Below are positions 13,386-20,806 of a stretch of DNA of 21,005 bases, in pieces. Location of the stretch: positions 1-21,005 of the forward strand of contig JASGFP010000071.1 of NCBI GenBank assembly GCA_047605445.1. The letters are read 5' to 3'. The first letter of the stretch is position 1; every line of letters begins with the position of its first letter. A program made the position numbers and the translations under genes. Under the pieces are notes generated by a model that was not told the origin of the DNA, ran no database searches, and saw nothing but the letters and a program-made list of their open reading frames with translations. This DNA comes from JAJXWB01 sp047605445 (GTDB taxonomy: Bacteria > Pseudomonadota > Alphaproteobacteria > Rhizobiales > Beijerinckiaceae).

Positions 13386-14960
13386 ATGTTCGAAGGTCTC
13401 AGCGAAAAGCTGTCCGGCATATTCGACCAGCTCACGCGCCGCGGCGCGCTGAGCGAGGCGGATGTGGAAGCCGCGCTGCGCGAAGTGCGCCGCGCGCTGC
13501 TGGAGGCCGATGTCGCGCTGGAGGTCGTGCGCGGCTTCACCGACAAGGCGCGCGAGCGCGCCGTCGGCGCCAATGTCGTCAAGTCGGTCTCTCCGGGCCA
13601 GATGGTCGTCAAGATCGTCTCGGACGTGCTGACCGAGACGCTCGGCGCGGAAGCCGAACCGATCGACCTCAACGCGCCCGCGCCCGTCGCCATCATGATG
13701 GTCGGCCTGCAGGGCGCGGGTAAAACCACGACCACCGCCAAGATCGCCAAGCGGCTGACGGAGCGCCAGAAGAAGCGCGTCCTGATGGCTTCGCTCGACG
13801 TGAAGCGCCCTGCCGCGCAGGAACAGCTCGCCGTGCTCGGCCGGCAGGTCGGCGTCGACACGCTGCCGATCGTGACCGGCCAGACGCCGGTGCAGATCGC
13901 CATCCGCGCCGAAGAGGTCGGACGTCTGCAGGGCTACGACGTCGTCATGTTCGACACCGCCGGCCGCACGCATATCGACGAGCCGCTGATGGTCGAGATG
14001 GCCGAGATCAAGGCCGCCGCGCGCCCGCACGAAATCCTGCTCGTGGCCGATGCGCTCACCGGCCAGGACGCAGTCAATCTCGCCAGGAACTTCAACGAAC
14101 GCGTCGGCGTGACCGGCATCGTGCTGACCCGCGTCGACGGCGACGGCCGCGGCGGCGCGGCGCTTTCCATGCGCGCCGTCACCGGCAAGCCGATCAAGCT
14201 GATCGGCGTCGGCGAAAAGATGGATGCGCTGGACGATTTCGATCCCAAGCGCATCGCCAACCGCATTCTCGGCATGGGCGACATCGTCGCGCTGGTCGAG
14301 AAGGCCGCCCAGACCATCGACGCCGAAAAGGCGCAGCGCATCGCCGAGAAGATGCGCAAGGGCAAGTTCGATCTCGAGGACCTCGCCGAACAGCTGGCGC
14401 AGGCCGAGAAGATCGGGGGCCTGTCGGGCATCATGGGAATGCTGCCGGGCGTCGGCAAGCTGAAAGAGCAGATGGCGTCGGCCAATATCGACGATCGGCT
14501 CCTCAAGCGTCAGCGCGCGATCATTTTGTCGATGACGCCTGCCGAGCGCCGCAACCCCGACATCCTCAAGGCTTCGCGCAAGAAGCGCATCGCGGCCGGC
14601 GCCGGCGTCAATGTCGAGCAGGTCAACAAGCTCCTGAAGCAGCATCGCGGCATGGCCGACATGATGAAGCAGATGGGCGGCGGCAAGCGCGGCCCGATGG
14701 GCAAGATGGCGCAGATGTTCGGCATGGGTGCAGGAGGACTTGGCGGCGGCATGCCGCAGCCGACGCCGGAGCAGATCGAGGCCATGCAGAAGCAGTTGGG
14801 CGGGCAATTGCCGCCCGGCATGCCGAAACTGCCTGATGCGCCGCCCGCCGGCGCGTTTGGCCCGAAGCCGGGAATGCCGGGCCTTCCCGGCGCCATGCCG
14901 AAACTGCCCGGCCTCGGCAGCGGCGGCTTCAACCCGTTCCAGTTCGGAAAAAAGAAATGA
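13386..14960 (+). CDS. ffh: Signal recognition particle GTPase Ffh
   Basis: Ffh binds 4.5S RNA and signal sequences of nascent membrane proteins, then docks on FtsY. The 524-residue product has the helical N domain (1-90), the G domain with G1 GLQGAGKT (107-114), DVKRPAAQEQL (138-148), G3 DTAGR (190-194) and G4 TRVD (248-251, the usual form in this class), and a methionine-rich M domain (about 300-440). It ends in a Gly/Pro/Met-rich tail with repeated MPKLP motifs. Two ATGs lie in tandem; GGAG at 13376-13379 is six bases from the second (13386), giving MFEGLSEKLSG, so I prefer that over 13383. It heads the rpsP-rimM-trmD run. Its partner ftsY is at 4778-5935. Confidence 0.96.
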   Translation: MFEGLSEKLSGIFDQLTRRGALSEADVEAALREVRRALLEADVALEVVRGFTDKARERAVGANVVKSVSPGQMVVKIVSDVLTETLGAEAEPIDLNAPAPVAIMMVGLQGAGKTTTTAKIAKRLTERQKKRVLMASLDVKRPAAQEQLAVLGRQVGVDTLPIVTGQTPVQIAIRAEEVGRLQGYDVVMFDTAGRTHIDEPLMVEMAEIKAAARPHEILLVADALTGQDAVNLARNFNERVGVTGIVLTRVDGDGRGGAALSMRAVTGKPIKLIGVGEKMDALDDFDPKRIANRILGMGDIVALVEKAAQTIDAEKAQRIAEKMRKGKFDLEDLAEQLAQAEKIGGLSGIMGMLPGVGKLKEQMASANIDDRLLKRQRAIILSMTPAERRNPDILKASRKKRIAAGAGVNVEQVNKLLKQHRGMADMMKQMGGGKRGPMGKMAQMFGMGAGGLGGGMPQPTPEQIEAMQKQLGGQLPPGMPKLPDAPPAGAFGPKPGMPGLPGAMPKLPGLGSGGFNPFQFGKKK

Positions 14961-14966
14961 CGTTTT

Positions 14967-15090
14967 CTCCTTCTCCCCGCCAGCGGGGAGAAGGTGGCGC
15001 AAAGCGCCGGATGAGGGGCCGAGCCACATCAGCTCTGCCAGTCGCCCGGCCCCTCACCCCAACCCTCTCCCCGCCAGCGGGGAGAGGGAG
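14967..15090. repeat. Large palindromic intergenic element between ffh and rpsP
   Basis: It consists of a hairpin CCTTCTCCCC-6-GGGGAGAAGG (14969-14994), an outer pair GGATGAGGGGCCG (15009-15021) with CGGCCCCTCACCC (15047-15059), and a second hairpin CCCTCTCCCC-6-GGGGAGAGGG (15063-15088). This three-part design is a common interspersed repeat in proteobacterial genomes. It begins a few bases after the ffh stop and ends 21 bases before rpsP, so it may reduce read-through into the ribosomal protein gene. Confidence 0.88.
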
Positions 15091-15111
15091 CTAGACTCGA
15101 AAGGTAGAAAA

Positions 15112-15471
15112 ATGTCCCTGAAGATTCGTCTGTCCCGCGGCGGCGCCAAGAAGCGTCCGTTTTATCGCATCGTCATCGCCGACTCGCGCTCGCCGCGCGA
15201 CGGCCGCTTCATCGAGCGTCTTGGCACGTTCGATCCGCTGAAGGCCAAGGACGCCGCCGACCGCCTCGTGGTCGACGCCGAGAAGGCCCAGGCCTGGATC
15301 GCCAAGGGCGCGACCCCGACCGATCGCGTCGCCCGCCTGCTCGAGAGCGTTGGCGTCGGCAAGCGCGAGGCGCGCAACAATCCGCAGAAGGCCCAGCCGA
15401 AGAAGAAGGCCCAGGAACGCGCCGCCGCCGCGGCTGCGGCGGCCGAAAAGGCCGCGGAAGCGGCCGAGTAA
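15112..15471 (+). CDS. rpsP: 30S ribosomal protein S16
   Basis: S16 is a small-subunit assembly protein. The 119-residue product starts MSLKIRLSRGGAKKRPFYRI, with VIADSRSPRDGRFIERLGTFDP and a VGVGKREARNNPQKAQPKKK end. A C-terminal Ala/Glu/Lys tail makes it longer than the roughly 80 residues of enterobacteria, as is usual in alphaproteobacteria. The start is the ATG at 15112 behind AAAGGTAG. It stands in the conserved order ffh-rpsP-rimM-trmD-rplS, though palindromic elements flank it on both sides. Confidence 0.97.
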   Translation: MSLKIRLSRGGAKKRPFYRIVIADSRSPRDGRFIERLGTFDPLKAKDAADRLVVDAEKAQAWIAKGATPTDRVARLLESVGVGKREARNNPQKAQPKKKAQERAAAAAAAAEKAAEAAE

Positions 15472-15492
15472 GGTCGCGCGCTTGTCCGAGCC

Positions 15493-15583
15493 GTCATTGC
15501 GAGCGAAGCGAAGCAATCCATCCCCGAACGCTTGTCGCGATCCGGAGATGGATTCGCCACGTCGCTCCGCTCCTCGCGATGAC
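15493..15583. repeat. Palindromic interspersed element between rpsP and rimM
   Basis: It begins GTCATTGCGAGCGAAGCGAA and ends GCTCCTCGCGATGAC, with inverted ends and the interior GCAATCCATCCCCG. It is 91 bp and is the same family as the 90-bp copy inside ftsY (5735-5824). It ends 12 bases before the rimM ATG and so covers the region where its ribosome site would lie; only a weak AGAAG remains between. Confidence 0.9.
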
Positions 15584-15595
15584 GGCTAGAAGCCC

Positions 15596-16117
15596 ATGAC
15601 CGAGAAACCCCGCCTCGTCCTCGTCGGCCGTTTCGGCGCGCCGCAGGGCGTGCGCGGCGAAATCCGCATCAAGAGCTACACCGCCGATCCGCTTGACGTC
15701 GGTGAATACAGGCCGCTGTCCGATGAAACGGGCGCGAAGACATTCGAGATCGAACGTCTGCGTCTCTTGAAGGACGACATGGTCGTGGCGAAGGTCAAAG
15801 GCCTCGCCGACCGCGATGCGGCGGGCGCGCTCACCGGCGTCTCGCTCTATGTCGCGCGCGAAAAACTCCCGCCGCCGGACGAGGACGAATTCTACATTGC
15901 CGATCTCATCGGGCTCTCTGCGGTTTCGTCCGAGGGCCAGCAGATCGGCGTCGTGAAGAACGTTCTGAATTTCGGCGCCGGCGATATTCTGGAGATTGCG
16001 CCGGCGGCCGGCGAGACGCTGATGCTGCCGTTCACGAAAGAGGTCGCGCCGTCGATCGATTTCGCGGGCGGCAAAATCGTCGTGGTGCGGCCCACGGAGG
16101 TCGAGGGTGAGCGCTAG
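15596..16117 (+). CDS. rimM: Ribosome maturation factor RimM
   Basis: RimM binds S19 and helps mature the 30S head. The 173-residue product has the N-terminal barrel with LVGRFGAPQGVRGEIRIKSYTADP (about 9-32) and the C-terminal PRC-barrel domain starting near DEFYIADLIGL, ending LMLPFTKEVAPSIDFAGGKIVV. Length and motifs match the family. Its upstream region is taken up by a palindromic repeat, and only AGAAG is visible as ribosome site. It overlaps the next small gene by 11 bases. Confidence 0.95.
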   Translation: MTEKPRLVLVGRFGAPQGVRGEIRIKSYTADPLDVGEYRPLSDETGAKTFEIERLRLLKDDMVVAKVKGLADRDAAGALTGVSLYVAREKLPPPDEDEFYIADLIGLSAVSSEGQQIGVVKNVLNFGAGDILEIAPAAGETLMLPFTKEVAPSIDFAGGKIVVVRPTEVEGER

Positions 16118-16448
16118 TCGCGCGGTATGCGTTCTGCTTTGCGCGCTGTCCGGCGGGGCGGCGGCGGAGACGCTCATCCCGCGCAGCATGGCCGGGGATC
16201 GCGGCCGCTACTTCCTGATCGAAAGCGTCCGCCACGGCGCCGTCGTGCAAACGCTGCACCGCCGCGTCGCGCCCGATGGAACGATCGGTTTCACGCGCGC
16301 GGAAACCGATTGCCGGTCGATGCGGATGCGCGAATTGGGCTACGGCGAAGGCGGCGCCGACAGGATAAAACTGGCGCCCACGAAATGGTTCGCTCTGGTC
16401 GCGGGATCGAGCAAGAGCGACCTCGCGCGTTTCGTCTGCAAGCCATGA
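16107..16448 (+). CDS. Small secreted protein of unknown function between rimM and trmD
   Basis: The 113-residue product starts at a GTG behind GGAGG. It opens with a signal peptide (MSASRAVCVLLCALSGGAAA, likely cut before ETLIP), so the mature form of about 93 residues should be periplasmic or exported. It has two cysteines, one in AETDCRSMRMRELGYGEG and one four residues from the end in RFVCKP, which could form a disulfide. I do not recognise the family. The frame overlaps rimM by 11 bases and trmD by four (ATGA), so it is embedded and translationally coupled in a translation operon, although its product is extracytoplasmic. These tight joints support it being real. Confidence 0.72.
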   Translation: MSASRAVCVLLCALSGGAAAETLIPRSMAGDRGRYFLIESVRHGAVVQTLHRRVAPDGTIGFTRAETDCRSMRMRELGYGEGGADRIKLAPTKWFALVAGSSKSDLARFVCKP

Positions 16449-17131
16449 CCTTCCGCGCCACCATCCTCACGCTCTTCCCGGAAATGTTCCCCGGTCCGCT
16501 CGGCCTGTCGCTCGCCGGCGATGCGCTGGCGAAGGGTCTGTGGGCGATTGAAGCGCGCAATATCCGCGAGCACGGGCTCGGCAAGCATCGCACGGTGGAC
16601 GACACGCCAGCCGGCGGCGGCGCCGGCATGGTGCTGCGCGCCGACGTGCTGGCGGCGGCCATCGACGCGGCGCTTGCGCCCGACGACCCGCGCCCGCGCC
16701 TGCTGATGAGCCCGCGCGGAAAACCGCTGATGCAGCGCAAAGTGCGCGAACTCGCGGAAGGCCCCGGCGCGCTGATCGTCTGCGGCCGCTTCGAGGGCGT
16801 GGACGAGCGCGTGATCGAGGGCCGCGCGCTCGAGGAAATCTCGATCGGCGATTACGTGCTGTCTGGCGGCGAGATCGCCGCGCTTGCATTGCTCGACGCC
16901 TGCGTGCGGCTCCTCCCCGGCGTGATGGGCGGTGCGGATTCGGGCTCGGAAGAGAGTTTCGAGAACGGCTTGCTGGAATATCCGCACTATACCCGTCCCC
17001 GGGAATGGGAGGGGCGGGGAATCCCGGAAATCCTGCTGTCCGGGGATCACGGCAAAATCGCGAAGTGGCGACGCGCCGAGGCCGAACGGCTGACGCAAAC
17101 ACGGCGTCCCGATCTGGCTCGGAAAGACTGA
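16445..17131 (+). CDS. trmD: tRNA (guanine-N1)-methyltransferase TrmD
   Basis: TrmD makes m1G37 in tRNAs read at C-starting codons, preventing frameshifts. The 228-residue product starts MTFRATILTLFPEMFPG and contains HRTVDDTPAGGGAGMV (48-63), then the trefoil-knot SAM site LLMSPRGKPL (87-95), CGRFEGVDERV (113-123) and EISIGDYVLSGGE (131-143), and LLEYPHYTRP (176-185). It is complete and of normal length. The start overlaps the preceding small gene as ATGA. An inverted repeat follows before rplS. Confidence 0.96.
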   Translation: MTFRATILTLFPEMFPGPLGLSLAGDALAKGLWAIEARNIREHGLGKHRTVDDTPAGGGAGMVLRADVLAAAIDAALAPDDPRPRLLMSPRGKPLMQRKVRELAEGPGALIVCGRFEGVDERVIEGRALEEISIGDYVLSGGEIAALALLDACVRLLPGVMGGADSGSEESFENGLLEYPHYTRPREWEGRGIPEILLSGDHGKIAKWRRAEAERLTQTRRPDLARKD

Positions 17132-17137
17132 CCACCC

Positions 17138-17204
17138 GGGACCGCCGACCTCCGGCCGGCACAAGGACCCGCGCCAAACATGCCGGCCGGAGGCCGGCTG
17201 TCCC
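17138..17204. repeat. Long imperfect inverted repeat between trmD and rplS
   Basis: The 23-base arm at 17138-17160 and the arm at 17182-17204 are inverted copies with two mismatches, around a 21-base loop. The core is CCTCCGGCCGGC / GCCGGCCGGAGG. It starts six bases after the trmD stop region and is very GC-rich with no U-run. It may stall transcription or protect the trmD mRNA end; it looks like another dispersed palindrome type. Confidence 0.8.
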
Positions 17205-17210
17205 GGATGG

Positions 17211-17239
17211 CTCGACATCCCGTCCCCGATCCGCTATAG
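17211..17239 (+). promoter_or_regulatory. Candidate promoter for rplS
   Basis: CTCGAC at 17211-17216 and CTATAG at 17234-17239 are spaced by 17 bases, close to the alphaproteobacterial CTTGAC / TATAAT-like pattern. It would leave a leader of about 65 nt before the rplS ATG. It suggests that L19 has its own promoter beyond the upstream operon. Confidence 0.4.
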
Positions 17240-17312
17240 CCCCCGCGCAACTGAAAACAGCGTTCCCGAAACGCCCGTCCGCAACAGGACGAAACCGGCA
17301 AGGACAGATACG

Positions 17313-17693
17313 ATGGACATCATCGCCCAGCTCGAAGCCGAGCAGGCCGCGCGTCTCGCGCCCAGCATTCCCGAATTCCAGCCCGGCGATACGCTGATCG
17401 TCAACGTTAAGGTCAAGGAAGGCGAGCGTTCGCGCGTCCAGGCCTACGAAGGCGTCTGCATCGCCCGCAATGGCGGCGGCCTCAACGAGAGCTTCACCGT
17501 TCGCAAGATCTCCTATGGCGAAGGCGTCGAGCGCGTCTTCCCGATCTATTCGCCGAACATCGACTCCATCAAGGTCGTGCGCCGCGGCAAGGTGCGTCGC
17601 GCCAAGCTCTATTACCTGCGCGACCGTCGCGGCAAGTCGGCGCGTATCGCCGAGCGCACGGACCGCACGGACAAGGCGGCGGCCAAGAAGTAA
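17313..17693 (+). CDS. rplS: 50S ribosomal protein L19
   Basis: L19 sits at the 30S-50S interface. The 126-residue product starts MDIIAQLEAEQAARL and has the family core FQPGDTLIVNVKVKEGERSR, then QAYEGVCIARNGGGLNESFTVRKISYGEGVERVFPIYSP and KLYYLRDRRGKSARI. Length and motifs are normal. AAGGAC precedes the ATG. It closes the ffh-rpsP-rimM-trmD-rplS run and is followed by a clear terminator. Confidence 0.97.
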   Translation: MDIIAQLEAEQAARLAPSIPEFQPGDTLIVNVKVKEGERSRVQAYEGVCIARNGGGLNESFTVRKISYGEGVERVFPIYSPNIDSIKVVRRGKVRRAKLYYLRDRRGKSARIAERTDRTDKAAAKK

Positions 17694-17707
17694 GACTTCG
17701 AAAAGCG

Positions 17708-17733
17708 AGCGCGGGGCACCACCCCGCGCTTTT
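17708..17733 (+). terminator. Rho-independent terminator after rplS
   Basis: AGCGCGGGG (17708-17716) pairs perfectly with CCCCGCGCT (17722-17730) around a five-base loop, followed by TTTTG. It starts 15 bases after the rplS stop. Confidence 0.85.
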
Positions 17734-17818
17734 GCTTTGCGCGCCCCTCCCGCGAGAAACGCCGGGCGGGCGGGCCGCGCATTGATTCGACTTTACCGGC
17801 GCGAGTGAGAGGCCTTCC

Positions 17819-19411
17819 ATGGCGTCCGACCTCAGGCGCGCCGCCCGCGCGCTGATTTCCGTTTCCGACAAGACCGGCCTCGTGGATTTCGCGCGCGCCC
17901 TTTCCGAGCGCGGCGTTGAACTCGTCTCGACCGGCGGCACGCGAAAAGCGCTGGCCGACGCCGGCCTCAAGGTGATCGACGTCTCCGATCTCACTGGCTT
18001 CCCGGAAATGATGGACGGCCGCGTCAAGACGCTGCATCCCAAGGTGCATGGCGGCCTGCTCGCCATCCGCGGCAATGAAGAGCATCGCGCCGCCATGGCC
18101 GCCCACGGCATCGGCCCGATCGACCTTCTCGTCGTCAATCTCTACCCCTTCGAGGCGACGCTCGCCCGCGGCGGCAGCTTCGAGGACCTGATCGAGAACA
18201 TCGACATCGGCGGCCCCGCCATGATCCGCGCCGCCGCCAAGAACCACGACGACGTCGCCGTCATCGTCGATGTCGAGGATTACGGCGTGGTGCTCGCCGA
18301 ACTCGCCGCCAACAACGGCGCGACGCGCCTCGTCACGCGCCGCAAGCTCGCGCAGAAGGCCTATTCGCGCACGGCGGCTTATGACGCCGCCATCTCCAAC
18401 TGGTTCGCCGCCGCGCTCGACGAAAAGACGCCGGCCTATCGCGCCGTCGGCGGCAAGCTGGCCGAAGCCATGCGCTACGGCGAAAACCCGCACCAGTCCG
18501 CGGGCTTCTACGTCACCGGCGAGAAGCGCTTCGGCGTCGCGACCGCGCGTCAGGTGCAGGGCAAGCAGCTCTCCTACAACAACGTCAACGACACCGACGC
18601 CGCCTTCGAACTCGTCGCCGAATTCGATCCGTCCCGCACAGCGGCGGTCGCCATCATCAAGCACGCCAATCCCTGCGGCGTGGCGGAAGGCGCCTCTCTG
18701 AAGGAAGCTTACGAAAAGGCCCTGCGCTGCGATTCTGTCTCGGCCTTCGGCGGCATCATCGCGCTCAACCGCAGGCTCGATGCGGCGGCGGCGGCCGAAA
18801 TGACCAAGATATTCACCGAGGTCATCATCGCGCCTGAAGCGGATGAAGAAGCCATCGCCATCGTCGCGGCGAAGAAGAACCTGCGCCTGCTGGTGACGGG
18901 CGGCCTGCCCGATCCGCGTTCGCCCGGTCTTGCCGTGCGCACGGTCGCCGGCGGCCTGCTGGTGCAGGGCCGCGACAATGCCGTGGTCGACGACATGGAA
19001 TTGAAGGTAGTCACCAAACGCGCCCCGAGCGTGCGCGAACTCGCCGACCTCAAATTCGCTTTCCGCGTCGCCAAGCACGTGAAGTCGAACGCCATCGTCT
19101 ACGCGCGCGATCTCGCAACGGTCGGCGTCGGCGCGGGCCAGATGAGTCGTGTGGATTCTTCCCGTATCGCCGCCTGGAAAGCGGAGGAGGCTTCAAAGGC
19201 CGCCGATCTGCCAGAAAGCCTCGCCAGGGGCGCTGTCGTCGCGTCCGACGCCTTCTTCCCCTTCGCCGACGGCCTGCTGGCCGCAGCCGAAGCCGGCGCC
19301 ACGGCGGTCATCCAGCCCGGCGGCTCGATGCGCGATAACGAGGTTATTGCGGCGGCGGACGAGAAGGGTCTCGCGATGGTGTTCACGGGACACCGGCATT
19401 TCCGGCACTGA
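17819..19411 (+). CDS. purH: Bifunctional AICAR formyltransferase / IMP cyclohydrolase
   Basis: PurH carries out the last two steps of IMP synthesis in the cytoplasm. The 530-residue product has the N-terminal MGS-like cyclohydrolase domain with ISVSDKTGL (13-21), STGGTRKAL (37-45) and GRVKTLHPKVHGGLL (67-81). The C-terminal AICAR transformylase domain has RYGENPHQSAGFY (219-231) and the catalytic Lys-His pair in IIKHANPCGVA (K281-H282), and ends near MVFTGHRHFRH. It is full length. GAGAGG lies before the ATG. It stands alone behind the rplS terminator, so it is probably transcribed from its own promoter. Confidence 0.96.
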   Translation: MASDLRRAARALISVSDKTGLVDFARALSERGVELVSTGGTRKALADAGLKVIDVSDLTGFPEMMDGRVKTLHPKVHGGLLAIRGNEEHRAAMAAHGIGPIDLLVVNLYPFEATLARGGSFEDLIENIDIGGPAMIRAAAKNHDDVAVIVDVEDYGVVLAELAANNGATRLVTRRKLAQKAYSRTAAYDAAISNWFAAALDEKTPAYRAVGGKLAEAMRYGENPHQSAGFYVTGEKRFGVATARQVQGKQLSYNNVNDTDAAFELVAEFDPSRTAAVAIIKHANPCGVAEGASLKEAYEKALRCDSVSAFGGIIALNRRLDAAAAAEMTKIFTEVIIAPEADEEAIAIVAAKKNLRLLVTGGLPDPRSPGLAVRTVAGGLLVQGRDNAVVDDMELKVVTKRAPSVRELADLKFAFRVAKHVKSNAIVYARDLATVGVGAGQMSRVDSSRIAAWKAEEASKAADLPESLARGAVVASDAFFPFADGLLAAAEAGATAVIQPGGSMRDNEVIAAADEKGLAMVFTGHRHFRH

Positions 19412-19422
19412 CCGACCTGGTT

Positions 19423-19541
19423 CCCTCCCAGGTTGTGAGGGAGGGCGAGGGTGCGGGGGTCGCGCGATCCTGCGAGATTGGCGCACCGGCGCTGCAGAAA
19501 TTGTCGCAGGATTCCGCGCCCCCTCTCACCAGGGGGAGGGG
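19423..19541. repeat. Palindromic repeat region between convergent purH and mtaB
   Basis: It contains CCCTCCC-9-GGGAGGG (19423-19445), a wider pair ATCCTGCGA (19467-19475) with TCGCAGGAT (19504-19512), and a short hairpin CCCCTC-10-GAGGGG (19520-19541). The overall style resembles the ffh-rpsP element. It probably acts as a two-way terminator between the converging genes. Confidence 0.7.
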
Positions 19542-19555
19542 AGTTCTCGCAGCTG

Positions 19556-20806
19556 CTACCGCAGCCGCAGTTTCATCCCGTCGCGGCCTGCAACCACACC
19601 CTCGATCATTGCGCCTGCCTCGACGCCCGGCGTCGCGACGGCTGAGAAATCCGCAGCGCGGCCAATTCCGCCGCGCTCCGCCAGAACGTCCACACGCCGC
19701 CCGACCTGCGCATCGAGATGCCGCACGAGTGCGCGGTCGCCCGCGTCGCGCAGTCTCTTCGCGCGCTCATCGCGCACATCTTTCGTCACCTGCGGCATGC
19801 GCGCGGCCGGCGTCCTGTCGCGCGGCGAATAGGGGAAGACGTGCAGATGCGTCAGGCCGCAATCGTCGACGAGCCGCAACGTATTTTCAGCCATCGCATC
19901 CGTCTCGGTCGGAAAGCCCGCAATCAGATCGGCGCCGAACACGATGTCGGGCCTGAGCTTGCGCACACGATCACAGAAGGCGACGCCGTCGCGCCGCGCA
20001 TGGCGCCGCTTCATGCGCTTCAGGATCATGTCGTCGCCCGATTGCAGCGACAGATGCAGATGCGGCATGAGCCGCTCTTCCTCGGCCAGCGCGATGAACA
20101 GGTCGTCGTCGGCCTCGATGCAATCGAGCGACGACAGGCGCAGACGTTTGAGTTGCGGGAGTTCGCGCAGCATCTCGCGCACAAGCGCGCCGAGCTTCGG
20201 GCCGCCTGCCAGATCGCCGCCCCATGAGGTGAGGTCGACGCCAGTGAGCACGATCTCCTTGTGCCCGAGATCGACCAGCCGCCGCGCCTGCGCGATCACG
20301 ACATCTCCGGCGACGGAACGCGACGGCCCGCGCCCATGGGGGATGACGCAGAAGGTGCAGCGATGGTCGCAGCCGTTCTGGATCGCCAGAAAGGCGCGCG
20401 TATGGCCCGCAATGCCGTCGACGACGATCGGCGTCGCAACGCGCATCTGCGCAATATTCGCGTCCGGCGCCTCGCCGCGCAGCAGCGCGCGCCAGGTTTC
20501 GGCTTCCGTCTTCGCGGCGTTGCCGACGATGGCCGACACCTCCGGCATGTCGGCGAAACGCGCGCGCTCCGTCTCCGCAGCGCAGCCCGACACGACGATC
20601 TTCGCCTCCGGCCTCGCGCGCGACATCCGCCGGATGGACTGGCGCGCCTGCCGCACGGATTCAGCTGTCACCGCGCAGGTGTTGAAGACGATAGTATCCG
20701 AATGACCGGCGGCTTCCGCGGCGCGCCGCATCGCCTCGGATTCGACGAGGTTCAGGCGGCAGCCGAAAGATACAACCTCGACCTTTTCGCGCGCGACCGC
20801 GGTCAT
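19556..20806 (-). CDS. mtaB: tRNA t6A37 methylthiotransferase MtaB
   Basis: MtaB adds a methylthio group to t6A37 of tRNA using radical SAM chemistry. The 416-residue product from the ATG at 20806 has the N-terminal cluster cysteines C16 (SFGCRLN), C44 (FNTCAVT) and C75 (VSGCAAE), then the radical-SAM CxxxCxxC (C146, C150, C153 in NGCDHRCTFCVIPHGRG). A C-terminal TRAM-like RNA-binding segment ends in KLRLR. The NTCAVT/GCRLN pattern indicates MtaB rather than MiaB or RimO. The start overlaps the dapF stop (ATGA). In many Hyphomicrobiales ftsY follows directly downstream; here purH converges on it instead. Confidence 0.94.
   Translation of the reverse strand: MTAVAREKVEVVSFGCRLNLVESEAMRRAAEAAGHSDTIVFNTCAVTAESVRQARQSIRRMSRARPEAKIVVSGCAAETERARFADMPEVSAIVGNAAKTEAETWRALLRGEAPDANIAQMRVATPIVVDGIAGHTRAFLAIQNGCDHRCTFCVIPHGRGPSRSVAGDVVIAQARRLVDLGHKEIVLTGVDLTSWGGDLAGGPKLGALVREMLRELPQLKRLRLSSLDCIEADDDLFIALAEEERLMPHLHLSLQSGDDMILKRMKRRHARRDGVAFCDRVRKLRPDIVFGADLIAGFPTETDAMAENTLRLVDDCGLTHLHVFPYSPRDRTPAARMPQVTKDVRDERAKRLRDAGDRALVRHLDAQVGRRVDVLAERGGIGRAADFSAVATPGVEAGAMIEGVVAGRDGMKLRLR

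Noticed and set aside
13038..15029. 663-residue open frame on minus across ffh
   Set aside because: It is the antisense shadow of ffh in GC-rich DNA; composition is His/Arg/Ala-rich with no family motif, while the plus strand carries a perfect Ffh.
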